Both the position numbers and the translations under genes were made by a program. The notes under the pieces are model-generated. The model had not been told where the DNA came from. It ran no database searches and worked only from the letters and a program-made list of their open reading frames with translations. A stretch of DNA of 64,000 nt. Source: Ulota crispa. Lineage: Eukaryota; Streptophyta; Bryopsida; Orthotrichales; Orthotrichaceae. The stretch lies in assembly GCA_963920765.1 (NCBI GenBank), contig OY987246.1:6760501-6824500 (forward strand), given 5' to 3'. Positions 37,601 to 47,565 of this stretch are shown one piece after another (position 1 is the stretch's first letter; every line of letters begins with the position of its first letter).

Positions 37601-38099
37601 CATGTCTAGCAACCTCGCCACGAGCATCCTCGATTTCCACAAAATGGTAGAAATTCACCACAATAAAATCATCCCCTGCTTCATACACTCTCCCATCATC
37701 CTCATCATCCTCATCATCCTCATCATCCTCATCATCCTCATCATCCTCATCATCCTCATCATCCTCCTCATCCTCCTCATCCTCATCATCCTCCTCATCC
37801 TCATCATCATCCAAACTCTCGTTCGTTCTCTCGATATCCTCATCATAAGCACTTGCGGCATTGCACAGTGACGACCTGAAGCCTCGAACCCTAAAAACGC
37901 CACCTACTCGGGACTTAACTACTAAGGGCTCAACGAATATGGCTCTGGAAGCTCGGGTGCCTTGATCTGGACTTGGATTTGACGCAACGTGGTGCGAGAA
38001 CAGAGGAAAAGTTAAGTGCCGGAACTGCAAACCCTCGTAATGGCGAAACCTCAATGCCGACCACCGTAGAAACGCCGATGTCTGCAACAAGTGACACAT
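31681..38099 (-). CDS. Rhodanese-like protein of the UPF0176/TrhO family, probably plastid-targeted (STR8-like)
   Basis: Eight minus-strand exons: 38099-37587, 36893-36840, 36049-35900, 34966-34807, 33747-33656, 33549-33446, 33034-32771 and 31978-31681; phases agree. The product is 544 residues. Residues 1-80 are basic and Ser/Arg-rich like a chloroplast transit peptide. Residues 97-135 are an almost pure Asp/Glu tract. Then come the N-terminal TrhO domain (FIVVNFYHFVEIED; GRIYINHQGINAQFSGP), the rhodanese domain (NVLLLDVRN; YEWDVGHFQGA), the active-site loop CTGGIRC (Cys344 the likely nucleophile), and a Cys-rich segment (CVTCG; CCCNQC). Bacterial relatives hydroxylate tRNA uridine 34; the plant role is less settled. 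The C-terminus adds a Pro/Arg/Lys-rich tail. The start is the first ATG after an in-frame stop at 38154-38156. The exon 2 acceptor (CTACAG at 36899-36894) was chosen because it keeps the family spacing; an earlier acceptor would add about 20 residues. Confidence 0.9.
32043..32457. mobile_element. Foldback MITE in intron 7 of the rhodanese gene
   Basis: GTGCAAGACACCATAAACC at the left is matched by its complement at 32436-32456. Inversion continues inward through TTTGGCCAAA and a central block carrying AGATCTCCTT / AAGGAGATCT. It lies wholly between exons 7 and 8. Confidence 0.65.
35047..35358. mobile_element. Mutator-like MITE, copy 1 (family M)
   Basis: The 312-bp element begins GGGAAAATTTCATGGATACC and ends with the complement. 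Inverted ends extend about 90 bp through AGATACCCCTGCTTTTTCAG. It is flanked by TTTCAATAA (35038-35046) and TTTCATTAA (35359-35367), a 9-bp duplication with one mismatch. It lies in intron 3 of the rhodanese gene. Confidence 0.75.
35480..35794. mobile_element. Mutator-like MITE, copy 2, perfect 9-bp target duplication
   Basis: A 315-bp element with the same ends as copy 1, flanked on both sides by AAGTTCCTT (35471-35479 and 35795-35803). The perfect duplication fixes the element limits and suggests a recent insertion. It lies in the same intron as copy 1, about 120 bp from it. Confidence 0.85.
36281..36655. mobile_element. MITE in intron 2 of the rhodanese gene
   Basis: Inverted ends of about 28 bp: CACCAAATAGTGCATTTAGG near 36284-36303 and CCTAAATGCACTATTTGGTG at 36631-36650. 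The interior carries a direct duplication of about 80 bp (TTGTTATTGCCAA through GCTGAAAATTAC). Confidence 0.7.
36983..37553. mobile_element. Stowaway/mariner-type element in intron 1 of the rhodanese gene
   Basis: CTCCCTCTGTTCC at 36983-36995 and GGGACAGAGGGAG at 37541-37553 are inverted and flanked by TA on both sides. This matches the well-known CTCCCTCCGT ends of plant Stowaway MITEs and mariner-like elements. The 571-bp interior has a direct repeat of about 150 bp (near 37042-37180 and 37203-37345) and no transposase. The right end is only about 33 bp from the exon 1 splice donor. Confidence 0.75.
37690..37815 (-). repeat. Coding microsatellite for an Asp/Glu tract
   Basis: A GAT/GAG/GAC-type trinucleotide array on the minus strand encodes about 39 acidic residues (mostly DDE units) in exon 1 of the rhodanese gene, just after the putative transit peptide. 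The frame stays open throughout. Confidence 0.8.
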
Positions 38100-38458
38100 G
38101 ATGATGACAATGAATGCTATGGAATTGCCAACGCCCCTCGCACAACCTCGCAGCTAAGTTATCGCATTTCAACACCGCTGTGACATTCTGCGGATTCCTA
38201 CAAATTCTACGAATCTTACAAATTTTGCAAATTGTACAGATCCTAAAGAGAATTTGTCATCATCGTATAGCAAATCCTCAGGTCCACAAACTATGACGCT
38301 CGACTGCACCAACGTGGGGAGGCGAAGAGACTGATGGGGATTGGGGAGGCACTGGATTGAGCTTTCGCTCTGTTTCAGTGTGTTCCCTCGTCTGTTCCCG
38401 GACAAGTTCCCAACAGGGTTTTTGCGTTCTCTTTCTCACGTTGAAAAGGTGAAGAGGT
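38100..38458 (-). promoter_or_regulatory. Upstream region of the rhodanese gene
   Basis: Moderately GC-rich sequence between the rhodanese start codon and the first upstream transposon presumably holds the promoter and 5' leader. A short repeat of ATTCTACGAATCTTAC type lies near 38195-38235. No core promoter element can be fixed. Confidence 0.35.
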
Positions 38459-38682
38459 TTAACCCTTAAAGGACTGCTCTACGTATTACATAGTAAATAT
38501 GCTGTCGTATAATTGGCATTTGCTACCAATAATTTTTTTTTAATTTGGGATTTTAATTAGTTCACTAGAACCGTATTGATCTATATTCTAACTTCTTTGT
38601 AAAGGTATGGATGCACTCTAAATACAAGAAAATACTAAATACTGTATTGGCTGCAAACGGCAATCGGTCTTTTAAGGGTTAA
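38459..38682. mobile_element. Family C small TTAA-bounded element, copy 1
   Basis: TTAA at 38459-38462 precedes CCCTTAAAGGACTG, and CGGTCTTTTAAGGG is followed by TTAA at 38679-38682. The interior (GCTGTCGTATAATTGGCATTT, AATTTGGGAT, CACTAGAA) recurs at 42266-42493, 47080-47306 and, inverted, 51355-51596. Confidence 0.7.
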
Positions 38683-39778
38683 TTCCTAAAGGATGTTGCT
38701 ATTTTGTATATGGACTCCCAAGTTGTATACGGATGGGGTTTTTGGATAACACATGAACCCCATTGGAGTTGTAAGTTTCAAGCCAAGTCATAGACATACT
38801 ACTTGTCAACTAGGATTTTTTGGGGAATTTTTAACATTTGTCATATAGTCATTTCTTTAAGTACCAAATGGTTCTTGTACAAATACAAACAACACTTTTG
38901 GTAGGCAACATCTTTTAGGGCCCCTAAAGGAGTGGATCCATTTTGAAATGGTCAAACTTCATGTTTAAGCTCAATTTTTTCTTTTTAAATTGTATTCAAA
39001 CAAAAAAATTACATTTTTATTGTTTGAAACTATGAATGATATATTAGTGTAGGAAATTTCAATTTGTTTCATGAAAATTTGTAATTGTTATCATTTTTTT
39101 CAAAAAATGAACATAAATAGGTTAAAATAGCAAAAAAAATCCAAATTATTTGAATTTTTTTCAAGAGGTACAAGCAACATTAAAGGTTAGTGTGAAAAAA
39201 TTCCAATTGGTTATTTTATTTGTTACACCCAAAACAACCACAACAAAGAATTCAAAGTCAAATTTGACTATCACACCAACTTTATCCTTATATTCAATTA
39301 ATTTATAAAAGTTCAGTATTTTTTTGCTAGAAGACACATTCAATTTCCATTTACATTATTTTTTGATAAACTTGATGGAAATTTTGAATTATTGAGATTT
39401 TTAAAAGCTAAATACGGAAATTTAATCAATTCAATTAGAACATATGTTAAAAAATCTGTAATTTCTACCATAAATGAATGGTAGAATGAGAAACATAGTT
39501 TTGTAGTTTGAATTTTAAAACACATTTAAAATGTGGAAAATATGAAAGAAAAACACACCATCTTGTATTATTTGGATTCTAACACTTGGAGCTTTCAATG
39601 AAAATAACTCTTTTGAATTTTGACATTTTCTAAAAAAATTAAATGGAACAAAAAGAGAAATTGTCAAGCTTCAGTTTCTTAGTTTGAACCATGCACCAAA
39701 AACTGATATTTTGAAAGTTACAATTAGGGTTGACCAAGGCGCATCCACTTTTTGGATGCATGGACCTTTAAGGGTTAA
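38679..39778. mobile_element. Two further elements joined end to end
   Basis: The shared TTAA at 38679-38682 starts a ~230-bp element (TTCCTAAAGGATGTTGC to GCAACATCTTTTAGGG). That abuts CCCCTAAAGGAGTGGATCC at about 38919 with no TTAA between, beginning a ~860-bp element that ends GGACCTTTAAGGG and TTAA at 39775-39778. The longer one has no internal homologue in the window. Confidence 0.55.
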
Positions 39779-40469
39779 TCAAGGGAAAATTTTATGGATA
39801 CCCTTGAGGCAAGGTTTTTTTTTTGGTTTTCTAACCAATGGTTATGTGGCATACTTTGAAAATGGTTTGTAGCTTGGTGGCTCCATCCCTATTTTTGGTT
39901 GGAGTTGAAGATGGCCCCTATGCATAAATTTTTGTAGCATCATGGGATTTTTTTTGTAAGCAAAAAGTATTCATTGGCCTATTTTTGAAAATATCCAAAT
40001 AACCATTGACATTGCTTAATTATTACATGGAATTGGATTAGACAATACCTCAAACAATTTAATTTTATGAAACCCTGGGTTGCAATGCAATTTTCATTAC
40101 TGCAATCTGACATTTTTTGAAAAAATTTCCCCCTTTTTTTCTGTAGGCTTGAAGCTAGCTTTTTTGTAAGGCAATTGGGCCTTAAATTGCCCAAGAAAAA
40201 ATCCCTGCCCGAAGTTTGCCATATTTGTATAGATACAGTATACAAATTGGACCCATTTTGTTTCTTCCTCCCCACCTTATAAAACTGAGTTGGCTATAAT
40301 TGTAAAAGTTTTGCAAGAAACTTTCCATCTTCTACAAAGAACACAAACCACCTCTAAAATGTGAGCAAAAACAACAATAATAATGGAATTTTTTTTATTC
40401 AAAATTTTCAAACACATTAGCGATAAGCAAGAAGGCGGTCAAACACATTCTCAAGGTTTAGGGTTTTAG
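39779..40469. other. Repeat debris, partial family M ends
   Basis: GGGAAAATTTTATGGATACCC near 39782-39802, and CCCGAAGTTTGCC and ATAGATACAG near 40207-40241, recall diverged or interrupted family M ends. No gene is supported; the 98-codon minus-strand ORF at 39979-40275 has no recognisable domain. Confidence 0.35.
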
Positions 40470-41404
40470 TTAACCCCTAAAGGACTGTTGTCCCTTCGAA
40501 GGACTGTTGGAAGTCCGGGCATGTACCTTTGAATAAGCTATTTTGTGTGATTTTCTGAACCTTTTATTGAAGGTGGGGAATTCAAAGATCAATGCGGACA
40601 TCTAATTTTTTCCTCATTTCGACAATTATTGAAGAAGTTATGCATGAAAATCTGACAAGCAAGGGAGGACTGCCCGCCCGGGCAGCCCAAAAACTTCTCT
40701 AAAAATTATTATTTTTTAATTAAAATTTGAAATTGATTCTTTAGATTTTTTTATAGGTGAGAAGCTTTGAATTATTCAATTTCAATCAATGACATGAAAG
40801 TTATGAGGAGTTTTTGTTTGCGGGCAGTTATGGAATCTCTACTCTAAAATAAACTTTGAAGTCCTTTATTTTACTCAATTTTTATTATTTTGGAAAAAAC
40901 AAAACCAAAGGATGTAGACTGTTTATCACAATATTACGACTGTTGGAATTTGCATTTTTCATTTTAACAATTAAATTCTTAACAATTTAGTGATTTGACT
41001 CATTCTCTACTTTTTTTTACTTACTGATTTTTCCTATGTGTTGTGTAGTTCCAATTGATTTGAAAATTCTCCTGCACATAACTAACTTGATCTCCTACAT
41101 GGGAAAAATAAAGCTCAAAGTTGCGTAGAGCAATTATTTTCATGTAAGAATGGTCAAAGGCTTCTGAAATTTTGCGGCAGCATGAAAAAAAAACTTTTCT
41201 TTTCACTTTAGATGTAAATATCTCACTCATGTCCAACTGGAATGACTTGATTTTTTTCCATAAGTACCTAATCCAGTCTAGGGCAAGATCCTACAGTTGG
41301 ATTTCCCAAATTTTCAAAAAAAAAAACCTTCTTACTAACCCCCCCAAAAGTGGCAATTTTGAGTGATTTTCACTAAAAAAATGGCTCAGTCCTTTAGGGG
41401 TTAA
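40470..41404. mobile_element. Family B element, copy 4 (inverted)
   Basis: TTAA at 40470-40473 and 41401-41404 bound a 927-bp copy in the opposite orientation to the others, with ends CCCCTAAAGGACTG and GGCTCAGTCCTTTAGGGG. The short shared ORF lies on the minus strand at 41021-41236. Confidence 0.75.
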
Positions 41405-41506
41405 TCCCTCTAGTTAACAAACACAACAGTCTTTTTAATCTAATTCATGGCTTACATCTTTTGAATCTTGAATATGATAAGCAAAATAAATGTGGAAACT
41501 TGGCTT

Positions 41507-41874
41507 TTAACCCTTAAAGGACAGATGGATTGCCATGGCTTGCCCTGCCTATAGCATTTTATAGTGTTTTGCACATGGGCACCACTAGTATTGTTTCAAA
41601 AAGTTGGAAAAGTCAACAATGCATGGTGCCCTCATGAAAATTGGAAGAAGGGCACCTTGAGAGCTAACACCATGTTTTTTAATCTTACCACAATTTGGGT
41701 TCTAGAAAAAAATGAATGCATCTCAAGAGGTAAATTTTTGTCTTCCATGACGAACCATGTGTTTATGGTCAATTTTGAAAAAAAATCAAATGAAAAACAA
41801 CTTATTTTTGAATCCTAGAACCTTTTTTTAGAGCCGGAGGACGTTTTTTGTTCTCCTCAACATTTAGGGGTTAA
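41507..41874. mobile_element. Family D TTAA-bounded element, copy 1
   Basis: TTAA at 41507-41510 precedes CCCTTAAAGGACAGATGG, and ACATTTAGGGG is followed by TTAA at 41871-41874. The interior (CTTGCCCTGCCTATAGC, TTGTTTCAAAAAGTTGGAAAA, TTTTTTTAGAGCC) recurs at about 52261-52631. The ORF at 41564-41818 lies inside it. Confidence 0.65.
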
Positions 41875-41924
41875 ACTAGGTTTCTGTTTTTGTTGAACCC
41901 AACTCTTACCCCAAATTCCAATTA

Positions 41925-42265
41925 CAATGGTGCTTGGATAAGATCAACATCTCAAGCTAGAAAAAAAACATTGACCTTATTAAAGAGTGATTGTAAACAA
42001 ACACGCATATGCATAGTGCGTAGACACCATAGTGCAAGACACAAGTGGCAGCAAAGGAGGTGAAAAGGACAAAGTTGACTCTAACCAAACACAATTTCAA
42101 ATACTAATTTATGTCAGAATAGGTGTTGACAAAAAAAACAAGCATTTGATTGTAAGCAAGCGGTTGATTGTAACCAAACCTACAACACACATTTTGAGCA
42201 AAAAGGGAGTGGGATTAAGATTCTGTCAAAACGTCTCTCTTATTGCAAAGGTTGACATTATCCAA
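41925..42265. mobile_element. MITE with TGCTTGGTTAGCGTCAAC-type ends (diverged copy)
   Basis: TGGTGCTTGGATAAGATCAAC at the left and GTTGACATTATCCAA at the right are diverged inverted ends, related to the better-kept element at 50522-50866. The interior shares the TTGTAAACAAACAC/CATAAACAAACAC block. Confidence 0.45.
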
Positions 42266-42493
42266 TTAACCCTTAAAGGACCATAGGGCATAATATGTAC
42301 GCTGTCATATAATTGATATTTGATACTAGTAAGAAGTTTTAATTTGGGATCTCTAGTAGCTCACTAGAATCGCTTTGATCTATTCTCCAACTTCTTTATT
42401 GATCTCAAATATAATAGACTAGTGTGAATCCATTCTAAATACAAGAAAAATAACCCATAGTGTACTGATCGCAGCGGCACGCTCAGTCGTTAA
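42266..42493. mobile_element. Family C small element, copy 2
   Basis: TTAA at 42266-42269 precedes CCCTTAAAGGACC. The right end is eroded (CTCAGTCG before TTAA at 42490-42493). The interior matches copy 1. Confidence 0.55.
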
Positions 42494-42627
42494 ACACCAC
42501 TATGCTTGGCACTAAAACTTCCAAAAAATACTGCCATGATTACATTTTTGAGCAAACCGGGACTGGGGACCAGAGATAGGTCCCGATTTCAAGCTCTCCT
42601 CCAATCAAAATTTGAAATTTCAGTAGG

Positions 42628-42696
42628 CCCTGGGACCTGGGACTTGGGACTTGGGACCTGGAAATTGGGACTTGGGACTTGGGACTTAGGACTTCG
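42628..42696. repeat. 7-bp tandem repeat (TGGGACT) upstream of SAP18
   Basis: Eight to nine units of TGGGACT/TGGGACC lie about 112 bp before the SAP18 start codon, in what is probably its promoter or 5' leader. Confidence 0.75.
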
Positions 42697-42807
42697 GCCA
42701 TAGTGTGAAGTGTCCCTTAGGTTTGAATTCTTGGTGCCTTGTTGCTTTTTTCTGCGTTTTCGAGTTTTGTTGTTGCGCGGTTTTAGTTTTGACAGAGTTT
42801 TTTGGCG

Positions 42808-45800
42808 ATGGCGGCACATGTAGCATCAGCGCCTCTGGAGAATCAACCCCGCGGTCCTCGCAACACGATGGCCGCTCCCCGAGGACCTCCTGGCCCGCCT
42901 ACCAACATTCCGGTGATCGACCGAGAGAAGGTTACACCTTCACCCATTTCCCTCTTATACGTGCTTTTATGTGCATTGTAAGCCGGTCGAAGTAATCAGT
43001 TTCAAACTCCGCATTCTCAAAAAAGATCCACATCTGTTGCTCGTTTTCATGACGCTGCATTCTGCAGTAATTTCATATTCGAGGAGCACAGGATGTTGAA
43101 ACCTCTATTAATTTTAGGGAAAATTTCATATGGATACCCCTGAAGTTTGCAATATTTTCACAGATAGATACCCCTGCTTTTTCAGAAATTTCGGAAATAC
43201 CCTTATACCAAAAAATTTGAGCGTTTGTTTTTGTTGTGCATGCCATTTTCCTTCTTCTTTTGTGCGCACGCATAACAAGATTGAAGTAGTGTGCACACAA
43301 AGGGAGAAAGGGAGAAGGAGGTGACAGACACAACAAAACTAACACTAATTATTTTGGTATAAGGGTATTTGTGAAATTTCTGAAAAAGCAGGGGTATCTA
43401 TGAAAATATTTCAAACTTCAGGGGTACCCATGAAATTTTCCCTTAAATTTATTGGATGGTTTGTGTTAAATGCAGCATTCGATAGTTTCTTGTTTAGGGT
43501 TCGGGAATGGTGTAATTAGGGCACACGCTCTCGCATTGATTGATCACTATACGAAGCGGTAATACTGGTTATGTTCTAAATCAATGACTCGTGAGGGTTT
43601 GCTTTGGAAATGACGGTGGCAAAGCCTTTTCACTAGAAGTCAACATATACTACATGATGTATTTTTGTTTCTAATGCAAAAATTTGTGTTGAACTGCGTT
43701 AGAAACAAAAATACATCATGTAGTTTATGTTGATTTCAACAAAGCTTTCTTCTGGAGTCTTAGTCCACGTCTGCAGAACAGTTATGTTGCACTTTTGGAC
43801 CCGCGAAAAATTTCTGTAGAAGTTGTGCTGATTGTGAGCTGCGTGTTGTTGTTGCAGACATGTCCTCTGCTCCTTCGAGTATTCACTCGGGTATTATTTT
43901 CTTTCCCTGTCCAAATGTTCATTCTCTTTGCTTGCCTGTTTATTAGCCTTCATGGTCTATTTTTCATGTACAATGCCCTACAAAAAGATTGTTGCGTTTC
44001 CAATTTCACACATTTTTCAAGGTCATCTTTGGCAACAAAAACAATCAGCATGTTGCTTTTTACTTTATCAAGTTGCTTATTGGGAAGTGTCATGGCCATA
44101 TTTGTGGTTTGGAGTATGCATTTTCTATTATTGAAAGTTACTTTATTCTATATGAGAAGGGTGATAAAAAAATGCGACAATCTTTTTGGTAGGTCATTGT
44201 ACAGGACCTGGTGAAGGAAACCCCGCATGACGTAGGGTTTCTTCTTCCAGGTCTGATGCTTTCAGGACCCTGCAAATGAAGCCCTAGATCTCACCTTCAG
44301 GGTGCTCTTCAAAAGCCCTCACGAATCAACAAATATCAACACTATGGAAGAAAGCAAGCAAGTTTTGTGATGAGGCCGGATCGGCTCCGAGTCTGTGCTA
44401 ACCAGTAGGGTCTTAAAATAAAAAGTTTACCCAATAATCTACGAAAGAGTCCTGTAGGATTTGATGTCATTGACCATTCTATTTTTGGGAAAATTTCATG
44501 GATACCCCTAAAGTTTGCCATATTTACATAGATACCCCTGGTTTTTCAGAAATTACACAAATTCTCTTGGTCCACAATTTTCAGGCGTTTGTTTTTGTTA
44601 TGCACACCACTTCTTTCATGACCAATGTTAAAACAAGGAGTGCAATAGAACAGAAAAGAAGCAGCGTGCACACAAGAGAGAAAGAAGTGGCATGCACAAT
44701 ATAACAAATACCTTAAAATTATGGACCAAGGGTACTGTGTAATTTCTGAAAAACCAGGGGTATCTATGTAAATATTGCAAACTTCAGGGGTATCTATGAA
44801 ATTTTCCCTTAAAAAAAAAATTAGGTTTTACTCAATAGTTTACGGAAGAGTCCTGTAGGGTTTGATATCATTGGCCATTTTATTTTTTGTAAATATGTTA
44901 GGGTCCTCTATACTTCAGATAGCACTCCATTGCCCTTCATACCTTATAGAACGCCGGGTTTGCATGGCGGAGTCATGTCCCGTCGACATGATAGAACGTG
45001 GTTTTGCTTTTTTCCTCTGTTGATTTACTGCAGGTGAACTTAACATGCGGCTTATTTGGTGTTTGAGACAGAATGGTGGTCACCACACCGTTGAGGATTT
45101 TAGCATGCGAGGGAAAGAGCCCAAGGACGAGGTTCAAATCTACACATGGCGAGATGCCACGTTGCGAGAGCTGACTGATCTGGTGAGCTCACACTGATCG
45201 TCAAGTTGTAATTGTTGCCTTTATTTCCACCGACTTTGTTTGATTTCTTTTCCACATACAGTTCCACGGTACCGGATCTCTCTTGTCTGTACGGGTTTGT
45301 TGAGAGTGGTGAAGAGGACTTGTTAAGGTTGGAGGCTCTAATTCGGCTCAGGCTCTAAAATGGATCACTTTTTCAAATGTACTATTGTTGCACATGTTGT
45401 TTCTCATAGGCTCCAGCAATATACAGACGATATACATTTGAGGAGGTGATCCATTTTAGAGCCCTATGCCATTTCAACTTCAAAATTTTATGACTAATTC
45501 CACAAAGCTCCAAATTTATGAAACAACTTGGGTCAGATGCCAATTCCTCTTGTCTTTGAAGGAAAATTTACTGAAAAATATTTCAAGAAGTTTCACCTCC
45601 CGAAAATTCAGTTTCAGCCCTTAGGTGATCCATTTATGAGCCTCCTACCTTAGTGTGAACTTTGCTATCGCATACATGGTGCTAGAGATGTTGATGATAA
45701 AGATTGTCAATCTGAACAATTTGTTGTTTCTTAATTTTCAGGTGAGGGAGGTTGCTCCTGCAGCAAGGAAGCGAGATGCACGGTTGTCTTTCGCTTTTGT

Positions 45801-46566
45801 CTACCCTGACCGAAGTGGTCGCAACGTGATTCGCACTGTAAGCATCTACACCTTATTCGTCGAGAAATTCCTTGATACTCCAAGTTGGTAATAGACTTTC
45901 GTGTTCAAACTGTATTCCGTAAGCACTGTTGTTTTCATTTTAGGAAAAATTTCATGGATACCCCTGAAGTTTGCAATATTTACATAGATACCCCTGCTTT
46001 TTCAGGAATTACACAAATACCCTTGCACCAAGATTTTCAGGCGTTTGTTTTGTTGTGCATGTCACTTCCCTCCTTCCTTTGTGCGCACGTTGCTTCATTT
46101 TTGTTTCATTCCATTCCCTTCTTCAACATTAGTCATGAAGAAAGTATGAGCACAACAATAAATGCCTAAAAATTATGGTCCAAGGGTATGTGTAATTTCT
46201 GAAGAAGCAGGGGTATCTATGTAAATATTGCAAACTTCAGGGAGTATCCATGAATTTTTCTTTTAATTTTATGACTTCTAATTTGTGCTACTGTCCACTC
46301 CTTGCATCCATTGAATTCACAGGTCGGAATGACATACTCTACTCCGTCGGGAAGAAGAGGTGACGATTTTCGGAGTCTTGGAGAACTCCAATTTCAGGTA
46401 GCTCATTTCGCTGTTTCAACTGCAATTCTGTAATTGAGACTTGTGTTATTGATTTTCATGATTCATTGGTTCTTATTGTTTAAGATGAGATTGCAGCGAA
46501 ATGACGTTGGTTTTGCATTGGGTTGTGCAGACCGGAGACTTTCTTGATGTGGCTATTTACAGCTGA
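42808..46566 (+). CDS. Histone deacetylase complex subunit SAP18
   Basis: Six exons: 42808-42930, 43858-43890, 45072-45182, 45742-45837, 46323-46397 and 46531-46566. Every exon is a whole number of codons, giving 157 residues. After a Pro/Gly/Arg-rich head (to about residue 37) come DREKTCPLLLRVF, NGGHHTVEDFSMRGKEPKDE, VQIYTWRDATLRELTDLV, RDARLSFAFVYPDRSGR and a C-terminus GDFLDVAIYS, matching SAP18 end to end. SAP18 has a ubiquitin-like fold. It joins the Sin3-HDAC co-repressor and, with an SR-type protein and Acinus, the ASAP complex at exon junctions, in the nucleus. The start ATG has a purine-rich favourable context (GGCGATGG). Family M MITEs sit in introns 1, 2 and 4 without touching splice sites. 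Confidence 0.95.
43117..43442. mobile_element. Mutator-like MITE (family M), copy 3, in SAP18 intron 1
   Basis: GGGAAAATTTCATATGGATA to its complement, 326 bp. It is flanked by TTAATTTTA (43108-43116) and TTAAATTTA (43443-43451), a 9-bp duplication with one mismatch. Confidence 0.75.
43636..43742. mobile_element. Small hairpin element in SAP18 intron 1
   Basis: CTACATGATGTATTTTTG and CAAAAATACATCATGTAG form inverted arms that extend to AAGTCAACATA / TATGTTGATTT on the outside. It is AT-rich with no ORF and looks like a very small MITE. Confidence 0.6.
44487..44808. mobile_element. Mutator-like MITE (family M), copy 4, in SAP18 intron 2
   Basis: GGGAAAATTTCATGGATACC to the complementary end, 322 bp. 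The flanks (CTATTTTT on the left, TTAAAAAAA on the right) do not form a clear duplication, so this copy is older or rearranged at an edge. Confidence 0.7.
45324..45653. mobile_element. MITE of the TAAGGTAGG-end family, copy 3, in SAP18 intron 3
   Basis: TAAGGTTGGAGGCTC at the left and GAGCCTCCTACCTTA at the right are inverted. The interior shares ACTAATTCCACAAA and CAACTTGGGT blocks with the copy at the window start. Confidence 0.65.
45943..46260. mobile_element. Mutator-like MITE (family M), copy 5, in SAP18 intron 4
   Basis: The element runs from GGAAAAATTTCATGGATACC to TATCCATGAATTTTTC. The terminal bases are drifting and no clean 9-bp duplication is visible. The end is about 60 bp from the exon 5 acceptor. 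Confidence 0.7.
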
Positions 46567-47079
46567 ATACAAGCTTGTGGATTAACATCGGTGCTACTTA
46601 GCTCCCAGAAACAGTAGATTTTACTGTCGGTCTGTGCACGTAGTAACCTTTTTTTTGCAGCTCTGTCTCAGGGTAACAAATACAGAATCACTCCCATACG
46701 TTGGTCTTACTGAGGCAAGCACTGTGTTCATAATCTAGTATTAAGGTGATGACCTTTTAAATTCGGATCAGGAACTTAGTTACAAGCAGACCAAGAGGAT
46801 ATGCAAATTTATGTCTCATTTGTCCAGCATTTAAGGTTGGGATTGATTTTTTGTTTGGTGGATGTAACTGTTTTGAGCATGAAGTGTAGACGGCGATGTT
46901 CATGATTTGCAAATTTTGCTACGCTGCCCGGTGATTTTACAGCTTGTTGTTGACCAGTCTCGACAAATCTAGGTACAAGTATGCAAATTCAGGTGTCAGT
47001 TGGTCCAGCGTTTATGACTGGAATTCCAGAGAGGTGAAGTAAATCGAGGTGCAAATCTATCAAACCAAAACCGGAAAAA
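46567..47079. other. 3' flank of SAP18
   Basis: Probable 3' untranslated region and downstream DNA. Two segments (near 46785-46830 and 46968-47010) share CAAATT(T)ATGTCTCATTTGTCCAGCATTTA-like wording, a local imperfect duplication. No gene is seen. Confidence 0.35.
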
Positions 47080-47306
47080 CCCTAAAGGACCCACGTAGAT
47101 GTACGCTATCGTATAACGGGCATTTCGTATAACGGGCATTTGCTACCAACAAATACTTTTAATTTGGGATCTTGACTAGCTCACTAGAATTGCATTTGTC
47201 TATTTGATATTAAATGTAATAGAGGTGTGGATGCATTCCAAATACCACCTATATAGCACTGTGTAGAGTATGTACAATGGTTGCTCGGTTCTTTAGGGAT
47301 TAAAAA
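47080..47306. mobile_element. Family C small element, copy 3 (degenerate)
   Basis: CCCTAAAGGACCCACG opens a block with the family C interior (GTACGCTATCGTATAACGGG, AATTTGGGATC, CACTAGAA) that ends GGTTCTTTAGGGATTAA. The left flank no longer reads TTAA. A GTATAACGGGCATTT stretch is doubled inside. Confidence 0.55.
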
Positions 47307-47319
47307 CTTATTGATAACG

Positions 47320-47565
47320 TCCTTATATTAGGGGGTTTCAATTATACTATTTTGCACCAAAACTGTCCATGTGAACAAGATTTGTGAAAAACCGAAGTGC
47401 ACGAGCCATGACAACCTCCAGAGGTTGTGATAGCACGTTCATTGCTGTGAACGAGTTTTTGTTCACTTCCATTTCTTCATTGTTTTTTTAAGATATCTGA
47501 AACCCCCTATTAAGGGGTTTTAGATATCTCAAAAAAACAATGAAGAAATGGACGTGAACATGAAG
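47320..47565. mobile_element. Hairpin repeat
   Basis: TTCTTCATTGTTTTTTT with AAGATATCTGAAACCCCC is inverted at once as GGGGTTTTAGATATCTC with AAAAAAACAATGAAGAA; GTTCAC and GTGAAC flank it. A partial extra copy of TTAGGGGGTTTC lies near 47329. Confidence 0.5.

Noticed and set aside
41021-41236. Independent gene for the MSEIFT-type ORF
   Set aside because: It recurs only within family B transposon copies and is broken in two of five, so it is treated as part of the element.
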